Notes: generated by a model from the sequence alone, not told the origin. A stretch of 64,000 nt of DNA from Ustilaginoidea virens (GCF_000687475.1 NC_057317.1:3906501-3970500), one strand, 5' to 3'; shown: positions 1 to 11,411, counted from the first letter of the stretch. Program-made: numbers and translations.

Positions 1-946
1 GCCGTCTACCCGGAGGAAATCGTGTGGGCACCGGAGTGCTGATAGCGTCCCCAATGCCACGGATTTGACAAGTCAAGGATGTTACAGGCGACTGTACGTC
101 CTTGACACGGAGGGCGCCGGCTCCCAAGTATTTGAAAAAAGCATTATTGTCCCACGGAAAAGTGCTGCCTTGCCTTTCCGGTTTCGCAACGAACGGAGCG
201 TAGGAGAGAGCATCAGCTTCAGTGGCAATTGGCATGTGAATCGTGTTGACGGGTTTGTCTTGTATCAGCACGGGCGCAACTCGTTTCCTCTTCAAGCCGT
301 TCGTAGAAGACTTGCTGCCGATGGGGGCGGTTGCCGAATCTCCATCGATTTTCGTTGCATGACGATCCGCCATCGAAGACTGAGGAACGTTACGAGTCTC
401 ATTTGGTTTCTCGACATCCATGCTGAGCTGGCCAGAAGACGGCAGTGGTGAGGCAGGCGCCCGGTTTGCGTCCTGGCCTTGCGGTGTTGTGGACGGTAAG
501 CAAGAGTTGACCTCATTCATGTCCACGACGTTTCGCGAAACGTGAAGGGGCTCCGACTGTGGCGTCATTCGAGCCGAATATGTGCTCTCCCGACCCCGGC
601 TGTGCACATCAACGTCGTCCATTGGCCCTGCCGCCAAGTTTTCCAACTTCCACCGGCGAAAAGCTGGGCTCCTGGCCCGTAACTTCATGATGGCTTCACC
701 AAGGGCATTTTTGTGTCTAGCCAGCTGGATGTTCAAGACCTGGAAGAGTTCGTTGCGCAAATCGTGAGAGTTTGCCATGCCGACAAGTTCATATGTGAGA
801 AGAGTGTGGCCATCAATCTCATTTTCCTGAAGCTTTGCGCTCAAACGCTCGGGATCTCGCGTGCAGGGTCGCTGAAGCGAACACAGCTCGGCTGCCACAA
901 CATCCACATCCCAGAAAAAGGGATCTGTTGACCGGATACCATCCAT
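1..946 (-). CDS. SAM-like domain protein, N-terminal part; possibly an SNF2-family helicase (partial)
   Basis: An open minus-strand frame runs without a stop from an ATG at 946 past the left edge, giving about 315 N-terminal residues. The first ~100 residues look like a SAM-type helical module: MDGIRSTDPFFWDVDVV, then LQENEIDGHTLL, then an Arg/Lys-rich helix near ARSPAFRRWKLE. The next ~130 residues are low-complexity Ser/Pro/Thr, followed by a basic patch (LKRKRVAPVLI). From memory, this order (SAM-like N-terminus, disordered linker, KRKR-x-APxLI) resembles the start of a fungal SNF2 helicase/ATPase family. The ATPase motors would lie outside the window, so the function is inference. The reading frame itself is well supported by its length and codon use. 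A start further upstream through an intron cannot be excluded. Confidence 0.6.
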   Translation of the reverse strand, partial: MDGIRSTDPFFWDVDVVAAELCSLQRPCTRDPERLSAKLQENEIDGHTLLTYELVGMANSHDLRNELFQVLNIQLARHKNALGEAIMKLRARSPAFRRWKLENLAAGPMDDVDVHSRGRESTYSARMTPQSEPLHVSRNVVDMNEVNSCLPSTTPQGQDANRAPASPLPSSGQLSMDVEKPNETRNVPQSSMADRHATKIDGDSATAPIGSKSSTNGLKRKRVAPVLIQDKPVNTIHMPIATEADALSYAPFVAKPERQGSTFPWDNNAFFKYLGAGALRVKDVQSPVTSLTCQIRGIGDAISTPVPTRFPPGRR

Positions 947-2376
947 CGACTGACATGAAGGCGATGCAACGCGTCTTGACCTGAGTTTCTGACTCGTCAG
1001 CGTCTTGGCTTCAAACTTTGGAAGGACAGTTGCATCGGAGTCTCAGACTGGGACTCAGCGGGGGTGCCTTTGCAAAAAGGAAAAAGAAGGGGGGGGGGGA
1101 GAATATGAAAGAGGAAGGAGCAAGTTCACAAAGATGCCAGCCTCGACAGGCTAACGTGGCCCGGCGTTTCCGAGTACAAATCGGTTCACCATCGGCAGCA
1201 TCTGAAACGGAGTGATAGCTGAGGTAAACCAACCTTCCTCCGAGCTCATACGTCTATTGGTCGGGGAAAGCGACGGCTGCTTGCCTACGGATGAATCTCA
1301 ACCGACTTGTCACTGGTTGGGAAAATCACGGATTCATTTAATTCGGCTACCTGGGCAGGCGCAGTGAAGAAGCATTTTGTTGTGCTGCAGTCCAGAATGA
1401 AAATGAAAATGCAACTTTTGGATGCAGAAGACACCGTTGGGAGCAAGCCAGCCAGCCAGCTGGGAGGGGAGACCGCCAGCTGGGCACGGGTCAAGTTCGT
1501 CACGTGATGGTCGCAGCTATCAACATTCTCTTCTTGGAAGTGCTGAAGTGCCGCTGCCGCCTGGGCCTGATTCACTGCGGTCCCCCACGAAATACTGTCG
1601 ATTGCACGAGTACATGAATCATGAACAACCGACGGACGGGGTATATTCAAAAAAACAACAACAAAAGTGTGGGGGGGGGGGGGGGGGGGGGGGGAAGGGG
1701 GGGTGAGTTCATCTGACAGAGCAGTGAAGTAAACGGCCTCATTTGCCATCTGCTGCCGATAGTCGCAACGATCGAATAAAGGGGAAAATTCTCACTTTAC
1801 CATCAGTTATATTTCACCTCCCCTTCCTTCTTCCTTTCCTTCGTCCCTGCATTTTTTTCTTCTTTTTTTTTAAAAAAAATTAAAGAAACCATGGGAAATG
1901 AATAAAAAAAAAGAGAGAGAGAGAAAGAGAGAGAAATGATCTTTTCATTCTTTTGCTTCTTTCAGCTGTACTGCATCTGCTTAACTTGCCTGTACTCCGT
2001 ATGCTGCAAACTAAAACTTGGAACACTTCAATGTTTCGCAAAGGACATCAAGGATCCTAAACCGGTCTCTTAGCGGTGTCAGCACTTTTCGCGCAAGGGC
2101 TCCCTTGGCTTTCCGGTTCGTCGCAAGTGATCTTTGATGTGCCGTCTCGTGATAGGTGTGACCCGTTGACCCGCATTTGCAGCAGAACCCCACACTCACT
2201 GGCATGGCATCCATCCATCGCTTCGCTTTCAACGTTCTGTTTCCAAGAATCGCAATTGATTCTTTGGAAACTGCCGGGTTGCGTCTTTATGACGACGGTA
2301 TCTGATACTGCAGCCACGCCTCGCAGTCTCGTCGCCCTTGCGAGCCAAGTCCCATATTTCTGGCCCTCTGTACACC
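947..2376. other. Intergenic region between divergent genes
   Basis: No convincing gene is visible. The region separates the divergent left-edge gene and glutathione synthetase, so it should hold both promoters. It contains a 24-G run at 1671-1694 followed by a second G7 run, a GA-rich stretch near 1905-1935, T/A-rich runs near 1850-1880, and one copy of the TACTCCGTA motif near 1993. Short open frames here are compositional. Confidence 0.6.
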
Positions 2377-4142
2377 ATGAGACCCGAGTCGATGGCCGGA
2401 ATCGAGCCGTCTGCGCCATTCCCCCCCCATCTGACGGGCGATGAACGCGAGCGTCTCATTCAGACCATCAAGGACTGGGCTTGTGGTCATGGCTTGGTCG
2501 TACGGCCGCCCCCCAGTGCAATCCCACAAGAGGCAGACCCCAACAGTATCGCCGCGGTGCCCGCCCCTGTCACCGTGTTTCCGAGCGGCATTGCCCGCCG
2601 TGCTTTCAACAGGGGCCAAGCGGTGCAGAGGGCTTACAACGAGCTGTACGCCGCTGTGAGCAGAGACGAGAAGTTCTTGGCCGGGATCGTGAGGGAGTAT
2701 GCTGCCCAACGGGCTTCCCCATGAAATCCGCGACTTTCCTAATCATTTCCTTCCTTTGCCAGGGTGATTGATGGCGATGATTTCGTCCGTGATTTATGGG
2801 CGGTCCATGAAACCGTCAAGTCCGAGGGCTACACACAGGTGCGGCGCCTTGGCCTTTCTTACGCAAGCGCATGCCGCTCCCGGCGGTGCTAACATACAAG
2901 CCACAGCCGCTGTCTTTGGGCCTCTTCCGATCCGACTACATGGTGCATGACGACACCTCTGTCTTACCACCCGTGGCTCAACTCAAGCAAGTAGAGTTCA
3001 ACACGATTGCATCGTCCTTTGGTGGGTTGTCTGTCCTCACAGCACAGCTTCATCGTTACCTCGCCAGATCTGAATACCCGTTTTTGGAACACGCCATCGC
3101 GGAGGGGACCCTGCATCTTCCCGAAAACAGAGCCGTTGAAAAGCTGGCGGGCGGCATCGAAGCCGCCTATCATGCGTACGGCGCCCCCAGGACTGGGTAC
3201 AGAAAATGCGTCCTGTTCCTGGTTCAAGGTGACGAACGCAATATCTGGGATCAGCGTCATTTGGAGTATCAGCTGGTCAAATCGCAGCCAGGGATACCCG
3301 TGTTCAGACTCGCATTTTCCGATGTGCCGAAGCACACCTCACTTGCCAAGACGAAGGAGCGTCAGCTTGAGTACAGCCCTCCTCACAACCCTGGGGCAAG
3401 GTTCGAGGCTGCTGTCGTGTACATGAGAGCGGGCTACGGCCCAGGGGACTACCCAAATCAACAAGCTTGGGATGCCAGGTGCCATCTGGAGCGCTCATAC
3501 GCCATCAAATGCCCTACCGTGCTGACGCAGCTTGCTGGCACCAAGAAAGTGCAGCAAGTGCTCGCCACCCCCCATCCCGCTTCCGAGCCGTCCGTGTTGA
3601 GCCGGTTCATCAAGGACGATGCTGCGTCAGCCAAGGACCTGTGGGGAACCTTTACCAACATATATCCCATGGATGCCTCTGAAGTAGGTTTGGAAGCGAG
3701 AAAAAAGGCGCTCGACCCGAATCAATGCCAAAACTATGTGCTGAAGCCACAACGAGAAGGAGGTGGCAACAATATCTATGGTGGCGCCATACCCGCGCAT
3801 CTGAATTCGGTCGCAGAGTCGCATTGGGGCTCGTATATCTTGATGGAGCTGATCAAACCCTGTCCGACCCGAAACCTTATCCTACGCAACGGAAAGATTG
3901 AAGAGGGCAATGTACTCAACGAGTTGGGTATTTATGGTGCTTGCCTTTGGAATCATGACACGGGAGAGGTTCTGCACAACGAGGAAGCAGGTTGGTTAGT
4001 GAGAACGAAAAGCGATAAGAGCCAAGAGGGCGGTGTTGCTGCTGGGTACGGATGCATGGACAGCGTTTGCTACGTGTGGACGAATACTGATAGCCCGGAG
4101 CTTGAAGAGGAACAAGCTAACGAGTCGGACGCAGGGAACTAG
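2377..4142 (+). CDS. gsh2: Glutathione synthetase
   Basis: Eukaryotic-type glutathione synthetase, which joins gamma-glutamylcysteine and glycine using ATP, in the cytosol. Exons 2377-2696, 2763-2838 and 2901-4142 give about 545 aa. Introns begin GTATGC (2697) and GTGCGG (2839); the second has a CTAAC branch site. The join reads IVREVIDGDDFVRDLW, then GLFRSDYMVHDD. Family landmarks are ERNIWDQRHLEY, ERSYAIKCPTVLTQLAGTKK, the ATP-grasp segment VLKPQREGGGNN and the C-terminal Gly-rich loop EGGVAAGYG. A second AG six bases into exon 3 (2905-2906) could also be the acceptor and would drop two residues. ATG 2377 was chosen as the first in-frame ATG near the conserved start; ATG 2392 is an alternative. 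It is convergent with RIM1. Confidence 0.93.
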
Positions 4143-4200
4143 GAGGTTGAGGAAAGGCGCGACATTTTGGTACCGCCCTAAGGGTCCTAAGAGTAGCTAC

Positions 4201-4209
4201 AAAAAAAAA

Positions 4210-4245
<36 letters not shown>
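4201..4245. repeat. Poly(A) tracts downstream of gsh2
   Basis: A13 is followed by GT and a run of about 29 A. It lies about 60 bases past the gsh2 stop, between the two convergent genes. Confidence 0.9.
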
Positions 4246-4249
<4 letters not shown>

Positions 4250-4420
4250 TTGTTACACGTCCATCATTCATCTACTTCTGACAGCGACCGTCGGACACAG
4301 ACGGGGAAAACACGGAGAGCGGAGAAAAAGCTGCCTCGTGGGTGAAGCCTGGACAACGGTTGCCACCTGCTCCTGGACTGTTTTTGTCGATTATGTCGAT
4401 TGGTGAAGATGGATGGCGGT

Positions 4421-5066
4421 TTACTCGCTGTCAGCGACGTTCTGGGGTCGTTTGAGAACCTCAATGCTTCCTGTGTGCAACGAGAACGTTAGCGGCGACG
4501 TAGCTAGACCAGAAACAACTAGTGTCGGGCTTAACCTACGCTGAACAATGTTCAGCCCGGTGCGTGGCTGACCGTTGGAATCCTGGTAATTGCTCACAGA
4601 AACGTCGCCCTCGACGTAAACCATGGTCCTATTTCCCCCAGTCAGAAATCAACATCAGCACGGGAGATGGTTGAACGTTTAGTTTAGCAGGGAAAAGGGG
4701 GGGGTTTAGCAGGGAAAAGGGGGGGAGGGGGGGGGGGGCATCCCCATCAGGGCTGTGCGTGCGAGTGCGTCAAACGTGGATGGCATACCCCTTGGCCAGG
4801 CTGAGCAGAAAGTCCTTTCGGGGCCCGTCAGCGAAGCTGGTGACGCGGAACCAGCTGGTTTGACGGTTTTCCTTGGGGCCGTAGTTGCTCGCGACGGCGT
4901 ATTTGAGGATTTCCCGACCGGTGCCCGTGGTCTGAACCTCGGGTGTATCGGCGAGATTGCCGATCAGGGACAAGCGGGCAACAGACAGGCGAGAGGAGGA
5001 GCTGAAGGAGCGGACGACGCCAGGAGAGGCGGCGGTCGCGCGGCGAAACAGGAGGGATGATGACAT
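4421..5066 (-). CDS. RIM1: Mitochondrial single-stranded DNA-binding protein (RIM1/mtSSB)
   Basis: A bacterial-SSB-type OB-fold protein that coats single-stranded mtDNA during replication and recombination in the matrix. Exons (minus) 5066-4789, 4628-4540 and 4470-4421 add up to 138 aa, with all phases consistent. The N-terminus SSLLFRRATAASPGVVRSFS is Arg/Ser-rich like a mitochondrial presequence. The OB fold follows: RLSLIGNLADTPEVQTTGTG, ILKYAVASNYG, TSWFRVTSFAD, then VYVEGDVSVSNYQDSNGQ and TGLNIVQRSIEVLKRP. Intron 1 (GTATGC...ATAG) and intron 2 (GTAGGT...CACACAG) both restore the conserved reading. The length matches yeast Rim1 (about 135 aa). Confidence 0.93.
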
Positions 5067-5344
5067 GGCGTCTGATTTGGTGTCTTTTTTTTTTTTTGTT
5101 ATTTGGGGGGGAGGGAGGAGGGCTTGAGTCCGTACGAGCTTGCGAGTTGTGTGGACTTTCTGGTTTTGACGATGGGAAGCGGATGTTTTCGCTCGCGTTG
5201 TGTGTGATAACCAAGACCCCCTTTAGCTCCGGAGCTCCCAGCTCCACTTGTGCACGGAGCTGGTTACCCGGGAGCGAGCTACGTGTACCTGGCCGAGCTG
5301 GTAGCGGCAACAGGCCAGTTAGCGGGGTATCAGGCAGGTGAAAA

Positions 5345-5381
5345 GTACCTAGGTACCTACCTTAGGTAGGTAGGTACCTAG
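5345..5381. repeat. GTACCTAGGTACCT-type palindromic repeat
   Basis: A dense self-complementary block of ACCTAGGTACCT/TAGGTAGGTACC units. Related copies occur at 5742-5762, 23001-23035, 32885-33090, 36274-36310, 36465-36480, 54450-54465 and 57640-57675. Confidence 0.8.
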
Positions 5382-5589
5382 TTGACGGTATACACGGAGT
5401 GAAGGCTGGGGGGCCTCGATTTAGTCCGCCGTTATAAAACCCCTTTCATGGCATCTGCGATAAGCCGGCTTGTACTTGAGCGGCACGCGCGACAAGTTGA
5501 CGTGTTCTTGCGTTTGTCTCGCCGGTTGGCAAGGCCCACAGGTGCAAGGAGCTTTGCGACACACATCGCAACGGAGTAGAGGGAGGCTG

Positions 5590-5605
5590 TACTCCGTACG
5601 GAGTA
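5590..5605. repeat. Perfect 16-nt palindrome TACTCCGTACGGAGTA
   Basis: A perfect inverted repeat. Partial copies (TACTCCGTA or CGGAGTA) are seen near 1993, 5575, 5796, 12390, 22297, 32895, 51480, 57463 and 58880, all intergenic. A degenerate copy (ACTCCGCACGGAG) follows at about 5620. Confidence 0.8.
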
Positions 5606-5741
5606 TGCATGATTCAGACTCCGCACGGAGCACGCGCGATAAGAAGTACCTACCCTGGACGGAGCTACCCCGAGTGAATTCTGTTGCACCAATGTGTGGC
5701 CTTGCCCAATCCGGTCTAGAGACGCCTTGTACCGGGCTAGG

Positions 5742-5762
5742 AGGTACCTAAGGTAGGTACCT
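5742..5762. repeat. GGTACCTAAGGTAGGTACCT palindromic repeat
   Basis: Second copy of the ACCTAGGTA family, 45 bp upstream of the retroelement. Confidence 0.7.
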
Positions 5763-5801
5763 CTTAAGCCTACCCATGTGTCCGTGCCTAGTCCGTACTC
5801 C

Positions 5802-5806
5802 GTAGG
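5802..5806. repeat. Target-site duplication (left), GTAGG
   Basis: GTAGG directly precedes the 5' LTR and recurs directly after the 3' LTR at 11617-11621, as expected for integrase-made 5-bp duplications. The insertion lies at the end of a TACTCCGTA motif. Confidence 0.9.
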
Positions 5807-6002
5807 TGTTGGAGGGAAATTGGCTTGTCTGTAATGTGGATATCGGTCATGTCCGAGGTCGGATGTGCCGAGTTCTCCCTGGATCAGTAAGCCCTTAGGG
5901 GTACCCCCTATCCCACTATAAATAGCTGGGAACATAAGTCTCTTAGAGAAGACTTGGTTCCTTCAATTAAGCATTATCGCATTTTCCCTATGCATTCTGA
6001 TA
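5807..6002 (+). repeat. 5' LTR of copia element
   Basis: 196 bp, with a TATA box (TATAAATA) at 5917-5924. Four of its five differences from the 3' LTR are C-to-T or G-to-A changes in this copy, including the terminal CA changed to TA. Confidence 0.97.
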
Positions 6003-6012
6003 TGGTAGCAAT
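6003..6012 (+). other. Primer-binding site candidate
   Basis: TGGTAGCAAT follows the 5' LTR directly. TGG is the complement of a tRNA 3' CCA end; TGGTAGC resembles sites used with initiator-Met tRNA in Ty1/copia elements. The tRNA identity is inference. Confidence 0.6.
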
Positions 6013-6312
6013 TGCGTAAATATTATAATAAAACCTTATTGTTATCCCTTACCTCGTGGCCCAGCCTTAAGATCAACTGTTATCTTTATTTTGCTGTAAA
6101 AGCCACTGTTTTCCGGATCCTATTTGAGCAAGCTTGGGATTCCCCTTTGAATCCGTTAAAAGTATTGTTGCTAATATACTCGTGTGGCCTTGTTAATTAA
6201 AAAGGAGGCTATTCGGAAAGTCGCGATATTTCCTTTAAGAATTAACCAACCGATATCTTGACCGCTATTTTCGTTAGATCAATTCGTGCCCTAAACATTG
6301 TTGTTGGCGAAA

Positions 6313-9300
6313 ATGGGTATTGTTACTGATGATAGCTCTAAACCAGCAGTTAAGCTGATGTCCCGATATGACTGGGATATCTGGTATGATTATATTTAAA
6401 AGCGTGCTTTGGATGATGATATTTGGATATTTATTGATCTTAAGGGCTCGGCAATGTTGAATATGCCCCTTCTGCCGGCGTGGGAATTAGATGAACCTAC
6501 CTATTCCACGCAGGCATTAGCATTAATACTAATATTAGCAGTAACAGCCGATTCATCAACAGAAGCTGCAGTTCGTGCCCCTTCTGCAAATACTAGAGCT
6601 GCAACGGCAGCTAGGGCATTATCGGTAACACCCCTGGTAAGAATAAGAATAATCCGGCCGCAGCAAGTCGAGAATATTGAAGAAAACCACTACTTTAAGC
6701 CGATATAACGCCCTAGTGATATTACTACTGCAGAATGGATGAAACAAGCCAATATTTGGTATAATATTTAGAACGACCGTTATATAATGTTTAGTCGGAA
6801 TCTTCGAGTGTATATAGCGTGGTTTGAATTAACACTGAGCCCTAGCTATAAGATATTAATAGCAGGCAATTAGAACATTCGAGAAAAAATTTAATGCCTA
6901 ATAGAACGTGTGCGACCGGTTCAGCTTATTATCCGTGAATACCTCGAAGAAAAATTCATACAGGCTATACGATGTAACCTCGGAAGGTATAATATAGAGG
7001 AATGGTTTAACGAAATCTCTATATTATATAAGCGATTAGTACGAATAGACTCGATCCTTATTAATGGGAATATGCCTACCAAATGGCTAGCGGAAGCTCT
7101 TCATTAAAAGTATCCTGCCTTTAAGGAAAAAATCCTTAATCGAATAGTAAAAGCATAAGAACGGAATGAATATCTCGATTTTCTAATAACTATTAAATAT
7201 ATTCGGCAGAAATAAGAGCTAGAAGAGAAAGGGAAGGTTAGTAGTGGTCATACAGTATTTATAACCGACGATACTAAACCTTCGTTATAAGCCGCTTCTA
7301 GCGATGCTTCGGCTTTATCTTCAATAAAGAAAAAGACCTGTAAATACTATAGTAAGTCCTATATAGTAAAGGGGTCTTACTATAAGAATTATTGGATATT
7401 GACTCTATCGATGGCTCCGAACTATTTAAAGGGCAAGATCAGCAAGAAAAGCTAGGAAGCCGCATATAAAAAGATGAAAAAGGAATCTAAAGAGGTGCAA
7501 AATGCATTTAAGGCCTTCTAAGATAAATAGAAGGGCAAAGGTAAAAATAACGATAATAATAATAAGGAAGAAGATAGATTAATGGAGAAAGAAAAGGAAG
7601 ATAAAGTGTTTATAATATCTATTCTTTCCATAGGAACTCACCCGGATAATTCAGGCCTTTTAAAGTCTCGTATTATACTCGATAGTAGCACTTTAATATA
7701 CGTTTTCAATAATATGAAGTGGTTTACCAATATCGACTATAATATTAATGAGTACCTCGTTCGTAATGCTTATAATAGTATTTTAAAAGTTCTCGGTATT
7801 GGCTCTATTCGAATTGTGTTATAGGATAGAAGGGCTATTACCTTTACCGATATTCTATATAATCCGACGATCGTGGCGAATCTTCTTGCTATAAAAAAGA
7901 TAAGAAACAAAGGATTATTCTGGAATAATAAAGTCGACGAAATTTACCTGCGGAAAAATAATTAATAAGAAGTAATCTTTCAAGTTTCTTAGGTGGAAGA
8001 AAGGCCTTACATCCTCTACTAAAGTGGTAGAAACGATATGCCTATAGATGAATTCATTACAAGGGCTTAAAATAAAGCCTTAATTATTGACAAAGCCTAT
8101 TTGGCTCGAGGAGATAGTCGCTAGCCTAAAACTTCGATAAAAACGCCTCATACTATCTGGCACACGCGTTTTGGGCACCTGGGTCGGGATTCGATGGATC
8201 GTATCTTTAAGGATATATTGCAGATACCTGAGGAAAAAGAAGCTTCGAATTATAAGGTTTATAGCAGTATGAAAATCGTGAAGTAGATATTACGGTCATC
8301 TTACGAGCTCTTAATGCCTTAGGAACCCTTTAAAGTGGTCTCTTTCGATCTATTTCTATAAGCTACTACTTTCAATAGTGACAAATATATAGCATTATTT
8401 ACCTACCGATTTATGGGAATGAAGTGCATTTTTATAATACCTAGAAAGACCGACCTACCTAGATGCTGGCTAATCTTCAAGAATCAAGTTTTACGCCTAT
8501 ACGATATAGCGATCGCGATAGTTATCTCTAATAACGAAACAGCACTCTAGACTAGTAATAGTCGGGAAGAAGCTAAGCGGAAAGGCATTATGATTCGAAA
8601 TTCGAGCCCTAGTTATTAATATTAGAACGGTTATACTGAACGTTTTAGGGGGGTGTTAAAGATGAAGATGGCCTTTCTTAATATATAAGCAGGCTTTCCT
8701 AAGGAGTTATAGCCCGTTATAGCCGAAGTAGTGGTATATTTGCTAAATCGAAGCCCTAGGAAGTCGGAAAGACTTTACGATAACTGGAAGTCACCTCTTT
8801 AAATACTTCAACTTTAGCTCCGTAACAATAAGCCCGCCTAGAAATACCTACCGGCAGATATTCGTCTATAAATTCACCACCTCCGCGCCTATAGATATAA
8901 GGCTTTTGTGATGACTCGCGACAGGATATTGCAGAAAGGTCTGAAGCTCAATTAAAGAGCTTATATCGGGTATTTAGTAGGCTATATCTCGACCACTTAG
9001 TACCTAATTTAGGTGCCTTCGTTAAAAAGAAGCTGCTAGTTTAATTCTAGCTATATTACATTCGATGAGACTGTTTTTTATTAAGATAAATGCTACTTAC
9101 CGATTTCTGAATAATAAAAGGAGGCCCTAAATAGCCTTATCGGTAATATTAAAGAAATACCTATTGTTGACGACTTTAAACTCGTGTTATCCGGGAATTC
9201 GATTAAAAATATCTTTGCTAATAATCCTATTATTGAATAGGCGCCAGAGGCACAAAATGAAGCCACTAATAATGCCCCTTAACTAATAGAAATTGATCTT

Positions 9301-11157
9301 AAGGTTATAGACTACCCCAAAGAAGCTATTACTTAAGCGATGCTGCCGTCCTTGCTATTTTCGCCTGAGCCTAACGATAAACTTGAGCCGATTACTCCCT
9401 TCGATAATATATTCTTTATAAAGCTCGAAGGAAATACTTACGATATATTCGTAGCTTCTATCGCGAAGCCTTTAGCTATAATGGAGGCACTATATATCAC
9501 GAATATGCCTAAAGAGCCGGCGATATAGAGGGAGCTTAGAAAGCATCTTAAGCGCGAGGAATTTATCGCTGCCGTAAAAGAAGAATATTCGAAGGTTATA
9601 AACGGGGAGATTAAATGCATTATTCAACGAAATGATTTATCTATCGATTTTTGGATTAAGCTATTAGACCTAAAGTGGGTGTTTGCCTATAAATGGGACC
9701 AAGATGGGTATCTCACCGGTTATAAGGTACGATTATGCATTTATAGTGATCAACAACCCTATAATCTTTATGATACCTAGGCAGTAGCGCTTGCGGTATA
9801 TATATTTCGGCTTCTTATAGCGTTAATATGCTTCTTTGACCTAGAAACGCACTAATATAACTTCGTTATAGCCTTTCTTAATGCACTACTTAACGAGACT
9901 ATCTATTGCAAATAACCCGACGGATTTTACAATAGTTTCATATTCATTAGGTTATTGCGTGCCCTATATGGGCTTTAAAGGTCTCTACTACTATGGTTTA
10001 AAGAGTTATTACGATTCCTATTGCAATAAGGCTTCAAATAGGTCTACAAAGATCCTTATGTCTTCATTAATAGCTTCCTTATTATGTTCTTCTATATTGA
10101 TAACCTAATCGTACTTTATTATAAGTTACGGATAGAGGCATTTGAATCGTTCTATACGGTATTAATGGCGGCATTTAAGATTAAGGATCTCGGCGAGCTA
10201 CGGTGGTTCCTAGCAATTAAGGTTATTCGTAACCGCACGGCTAGAAAATTGTGGCTTATATAGAGGGCTTACTTCGATAAGCTAGCGATAAAATATAACC
10301 TCACCGCGTTTAACGATACTAAGGACCGCCTTCTGGAGCACCCGCTGCATACTGCAAGACTTAAGGCATTTGATAGGATAGCTAAACCACACGATACGAA
10401 GCGATACCAATTAATAGTAGGCTCGTTAGTATATCCGATTATGATTATAAGGCCTAAACTAGGCTATATTGGATCGCAGCTATTAAGATTCCTTTAAAAT
10501 CCGGGTCTAGACTATTTATAAGCCGTAAGGAAGGCACTCGACTATAGCTATACGTGGAAGAATACCGCGATAAAATTCCGGGCTGATGTAGTAGAAATAG
10601 AGGCATTTTCTAATGCTTCCTATGCCGATGATATCACGACGCGATGAAGCAGTTAGGGCTATATAATTAAGCTCTTTAGCGGCCTGATTATATATAAATT
10701 GGGTCAATAGGATACTATTACAATATCGTCAATAGAGGCAGAGCTTCTTACGATATCTTATACGGCAAAGGAGGTTATCGCCTTTAAGAGATTATGCGAG
10801 GAAGTTAGGCTCTAATTATATACCGATATCCCTACAATTCAATACGATAACATCCAGACCATTCGCCTATTGAAAGAGGAATTCTTTAAGCTCGTAATAC
10901 GGCTTCGTCACGTAGATATTTATTACTATTAGTTGCGCTAGGAGGTTCAAAAAGGAACGATCGATATTACGTAGGTTCTAACGGGCAATATAGTTGCTAA
11001 TGGTTTTATAAAGCCTCTAATAGGCTAGAAATTTGAAATCTTCCGCCGGCAGCTTAGGCTCGTTATTTTAAAGGGATCCTATGACGCCGGACCGCAGTCT
11101 CACGATATTATTTTTGGTAGTGAGGAAGAGCCTTATAAGGATTAAAAGATGCCCTGA
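6313..11157 (+). pseudogene. Copia gag-pol polyprotein, stop-riddled
   Basis: One reading frame carries every domain from ATG 6313 to TGA 11155-11157 (1,614 codons) with no frameshift, but with many TAA/TAG codons: nine in the first ~1 kb and ten across the ~0.65-kb integrase core. Domains: gag 6313-7320; zinc knuckle about 7336-7380, where CCHC now reads C-Y-Y-Y; protease ILDSST at about 7675, where DSG has become DSS; integrase zinc region IWHTRFGHLGRDSM at about 8158; catalytic core FDLFL to NGYTERF, about 8345-8645; RT LETHQYNFVIAFLN at about 9840; active site Y-I-D-N at 10093-10104, where YVDD is expected; RNase H about 10600-11060. Stops fall where relatives have Gln (CAA/CAG), Trp (TGG) or Arg (CGA). 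This fits CpA-to-TpA decay and rules out a functional product. Confidence 0.95.
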
Positions 11158-11411
11158 AAAATCAGATTAAAAGGGGCTTTTCAATAGCTGCACTTGTTTC
11201 CTATGAAAAATTGGAATCTACGGTTTGTTATTATTTTCTTACGCTGTATGTGTGCTATTGGGCGAATTTACCCCTGAACAGGTAGCCTATTCAATAAGGG
11301 CACCGTCATGTTTTGCGCACAATATCTTGAGTGGATTGATATTTCTACTTGTTATCTTGCTTTGCACTGAATTTAGCTATATGGCAGGATATCCTTGGGA
11401 AAGCACATCCT

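Larger units (their letters stand above)
5067..5801. other. Intergenic region rich in short palindromes
   Basis: No gene seen. It lies between the RIM1 start and the retroelement, and is densely packed with two unrelated palindrome families (GGTACCTAGGTA type and TACTCCGTACGGAGTA type), plus a poly(T)/poly(G) patch near 5087-5117. Confidence 0.65.

Noticed and set aside
1671..1703. Telomere-like G-rich sequence
   Set aside because: Pure G runs without the TTAGGG unit expected in filamentous fungi.
6313..11157. TAA/TAG read as glutamine (stop-codon reassignment) in the copia frame
   Set aside because: Many stops sit at Gln positions, but others are at Trp (for example before LRQEV and VLTGN) and one TGA is at Arg. 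Zinc and active-site residues are lost by the same transition type, which fits decay and not recoding.
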